Shown one piece after another: positions 61,301 through 64,000 of a DNA stretch of 64,000 bases. Below the pieces are notes generated by a model. It worked only from the letters and a program-made list of their open reading frames with translations, searched no databases and was not told where the DNA came from. Positions within the stretch are counted from its first letter, which is position 1. The number at the start of each line of letters is the position of its first letter. The translations under genes and the position numbers were made by a program. This stretch comes from Setophaga petechia (taxonomy: Eukaryota; Chordata; Aves; Passeriformes; Parulidae): positions 10,098,501 through 10,162,500 of the forward strand of contig JANCRA010000010.1 of assembly GCA_024362935.1 (NCBI GenBank). Reading direction: 5' to 3'.

Positions 61301-64000
61301 TCAATTTAAATGCAGGCTTTTGCAGTGAGACTTGGACTGTATACAATGAATGCTGTAGTCAATGAAATGGAAACCTGAGTGAGTTCAAAAAGCAGGCCTT
61401 GTTTCAGGGTTTGCTGCTGCTCTGAAGCTGCACCCCAACGTGTGTTTATGCTTTTCCTACTGACCTTGGCTTTTCCTCTACAGCAATGTCTGTGATGAGG
61501 CCCCACCCTCTCATTCAATTATAGATGAGAATGGAATCCAGACCTTACAAGACCTTAGCATTCTCTGCATCTCTAACACTGAAATATTCACATTGATTTG
61601 CCTTTTGGCAAATCCATCATCTGTTCCTTTTCCTTCGGGGCACAAAGAGTATTTACATGAAATCTACTGTTTTCTTTTAAAATGTGTTTTATTAGCTTTT
61701 TAGTCATCTTCCAACACCAAGAGTAATAGGAATAAGTACCCTGTGGCAGATGCTGAAGGAAATTCAGCAAGTAAATATTTTCCCCATCCCACAGGCCAAA
61801 TATTCTAAAATTAGTAGATTCAAAAGACTTATTTGCTCCTGCCACAAGCAATCCAACTTGAACCAAAGTTATCCCTTATAAAATATGCCAAGGGTTCCCA
61901 AATCCTGTTTTCTTTACCACCTCAGCTGACAGACACTCCAGCAATAAATTCAAGTAACAAATATTATCTTGCAGCTGACAGCTTGAACAAGTGACTCACT
62001 GGCACCAGGGAATACACAGTTCCACAGTCAGGAATGCCAGACACCTTCAACAGAGGAAATGACAAACAGCCCAAATCTGACCCTGCATGGCATTAACCAA
62101 GCAGAGCTCCCAGACAGGCAAAAACTCAGAAGAAAATTGAATCAATGACCAACAGGTTAAGTCACCATCACACATCACCCCTACCCTGGCAACAATCTGA
62201 GATGCATCCTGTGAACTCAGGAATATAACAGAAAGGAGAAAGGTTAGGAAGTGTCAGGCAAGTTTATCTTTAAATTATATGCATATATAAATAAATAAAT
62301 ATAACACACTGCAGCACAGCCAAAAGGGTTGTGCTTCTCAGAAACAGCCCAGAGGAGGAGTTCCACACTGCAGGCTAATTGAGTGTGGCATTATCAATTG
62401 CCTGTTAGATGATTTGGGGACAACTGTCAGAAAATACAAGATGAAGGACCAAAAGGAAGAAAAACATCTGAAATTTTACTAATAAAGATGAATTTTACTA
62501 ATAAAGACTAAAAATGTAAAATGAGAAAGAAATTACTCTTTTTTCAGTACTTCTTTCCTTTTCTCTCTTCCACTTTAGATGATGGAAAATTCTGAAAAAT
62601 TATTTTCAGCATTTTTTTCAGATTAAGTCCAAGACCTCAAGGAAGGAAGCCAGTTTAGAGAACCTAACGGAGAAATAAAAATATATTTTTTAAATATACT
62701 CCACGAACTACTGGCTCTATCACAATCTGTGGAAAAGAAATTCACAAAGGATAACCTTTGATGTATTATCTATGATACCTGTGAGAAACTATATTATTGA
62801 TGAGATTAAAGGTTTAATTAACATCTCAAGGAGACTTCATTTATGTTTTGTAAAACTTGCTTTCCAAACAAATTCTTGCATTATGAACCTATTTACAATT
62901 AATGTGATGTATCCAACACCATCCCATTCTAAGAAAATTCAAAATGGCTTATATACAACTGCTTCTCTTCTAACTTCCTTAAGTCATTCTGACAGCATAA
63001 ATTACCTACCAGGATAGAATTGAAGCTGGACTTCCCTAATTTAAGACAGGAGGGGGTAAAAAGCAGCAGGTGTGGCTTAGCAGTAGGTGCTGAAGGACAC
63101 CTTCAAGCAGAGCTGCAAGCCTAAAGGGTAACTTAAAGGTAGCTTCATCCCAACCAATATTCTACTAGAAAAATCTGTGTTTTTTCTGAAGTGGTCATTT
63201 CTGAGACCCTCTCAGAATCCTGGCTTCTGTTAAAGGGATTTACCCACACAGCAACACAACAATCACCACTGAACAAGAGAACCAAGTATATCAGATTGGG
63301 GAACAGAGGCTTTCAGAAAACTCCTCATGTGATACTTCAGTTTTAAGATGATCCCCACCATGACAGGACAAAAAATCCACAATAAACAGCAGCAGCTTAC
63401 ATAGTGTTTTGGAGTGAACCATCAAATACCAGTTAAGGAAGCAACTGTGTTCAAAGCTGGTGAGTTCAGAGTTCCAAATACCTTTCATTTCAAAGATCTG
63501 TCTGCTATAGAGTCAATCCACTTTCTCAGAATGTTACTGGTCTTCTCTATCCTTTTTTAATGAAGAACACTCACTGACACTCCTTATTTGACACTCATTC
63601 TAAGATTTCAAGATGCAAATGAAATTTCATGCTAGCACCTTGACACTGGATAACTGAGAATTACCTATATCCTGAATTTAGTAGGTATTTTGCAATATTC
63701 AGTAACTTTTAGTTTCCAACATGATGAATAAATTATCTTCTGTTCTAAATAAAACAGTACTCTTTCAGTTGACAGCTATGCACAGTGCATTCTAAAGACA
63801 ATTCATGATTCTTATCTTTTTTGAAATACTAGTGATAACAGAACAAAACCAAAACCTACTTTCCTCAGAACTCTTTATACCTCAAAAATGCCCAAAAGGG
63901 TGTAACTTATTATTACTATCCTTTCCAATTTACCACTAACATGTGATACAGTTTTCATACAGCTTAAACTATCAGTTTCTAGTTTTTAATGAATACTTGA
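58302..64000 (-). other. ERC2 intron, most upstream part in the window (no gene)
   Basis: AT-rich intron to the right edge. A 19-bp tandem duplication lies at 62472-62509 (aattttactaataaaga in each copy). The expected N-terminal ERC2 exon, of several hundred nucleotides, was looked for and is not here. Confidence 0.8.
62472..62509. repeat. Two-copy 19-bp tandem repeat
   Basis: Copies of aattttactaataaaga at 62472 and 62491 are adjacent and differ only in their last bases. Confidence 0.85.

Larger units (their letters stand above)
1..64000 (-). other. ERC2: ERC2 transcription unit (internal part, both ends outside the window)
   Basis: Two exons on the minus strand (32007-31591 and 1609-1535) encode consecutive pieces of the ERC2/CAST coiled-coil protein, so the whole window should be transcribed from right to left as ERC2 pre-mRNA. 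ERC2 is a presynaptic cytomatrix scaffold that links RIM, Bassoon/Piccolo and liprin-alpha at release sites (known for the family). The N-terminal exon expected to precede the first of these, which in mammals ends just before the residues HLQM, is not recognisable between 32008 and 64000, so that intron is longer than about 32 kb. The exon after the small one is not visible between 1 and 1534. Very long introns fit the known large size of ERC2 in vertebrates. Confidence 0.93.

Overview
The window is intronic vertebrate DNA, almost certainly from a bird. It is AT-rich and gene-poor, with no bacterial-style operons, no RNA genes and no CRISPR. The only protein-coding sequence I can support is two internal exons of one gene on the minus strand, ERC2 (also called CAST or ELKS2, a presynaptic active-zone scaffold). 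The bird assignment rests on an antisense CR1 LINE 3' end and on three fragments of an LTR family I remember as common in bird genomes. A passerine is plausible but not shown.

Layout in transcription order (right to left). Positions 64000 to 32008 are the 3' part of a very long intron: the large N-terminal ERC2 exon that should come before it is not in the window. Positions 32007-31591 are a 417-nt coding exon and 31590-1610 a 29,981-nt intron. Positions 1609-1535 are a 75-nt coding exon, and 1534-1 is the start of the next intron. Both exons are phase 0 at both ends and have canonical AG/GT splice sites. Read in order they give one uninterrupted stretch of 164 codons of coiled-coil sequence.

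The rest is intron with dispersed elements. There is a solo LTR at about 950-1484, only 50 bp inside the intron after the small exon. A G-quadruplex motif with an adjacent perfect palindrome lies at 27579-27617, and a CR1 fragment at 28546-28775. A second LTR fragment (36244 to about 36600) is bracketed by 44-bp direct repeats. A pair of inverted repeats about 290 bp long lies at 36698-36992 and 39243-39529, with a 199-bp core that is almost identical between the arms. A CpG-dense patch with a CTCF-like motif (41349-41483) is followed by two tandem-repeat arrays (41625-42160 and 42248-42370). A third LTR fragment is at about 45665-45837. Further arrays are an AT dinucleotide tract (48521-48612), a 15-bp GC-rich minisatellite (53291-53376) and a perfect 22-bp x 4 array (58214-58301).

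I found no previously undescribed gene system. The most unusual structures are the near-identical inverted repeat inside the ERC2 transcript, the LTR next to the exon with an open reading frame running into it, and the CpG/CTCF-like/minisatellite cluster. Family names for repeats come from memory and need RepeatMasker/Dfam confirmation.
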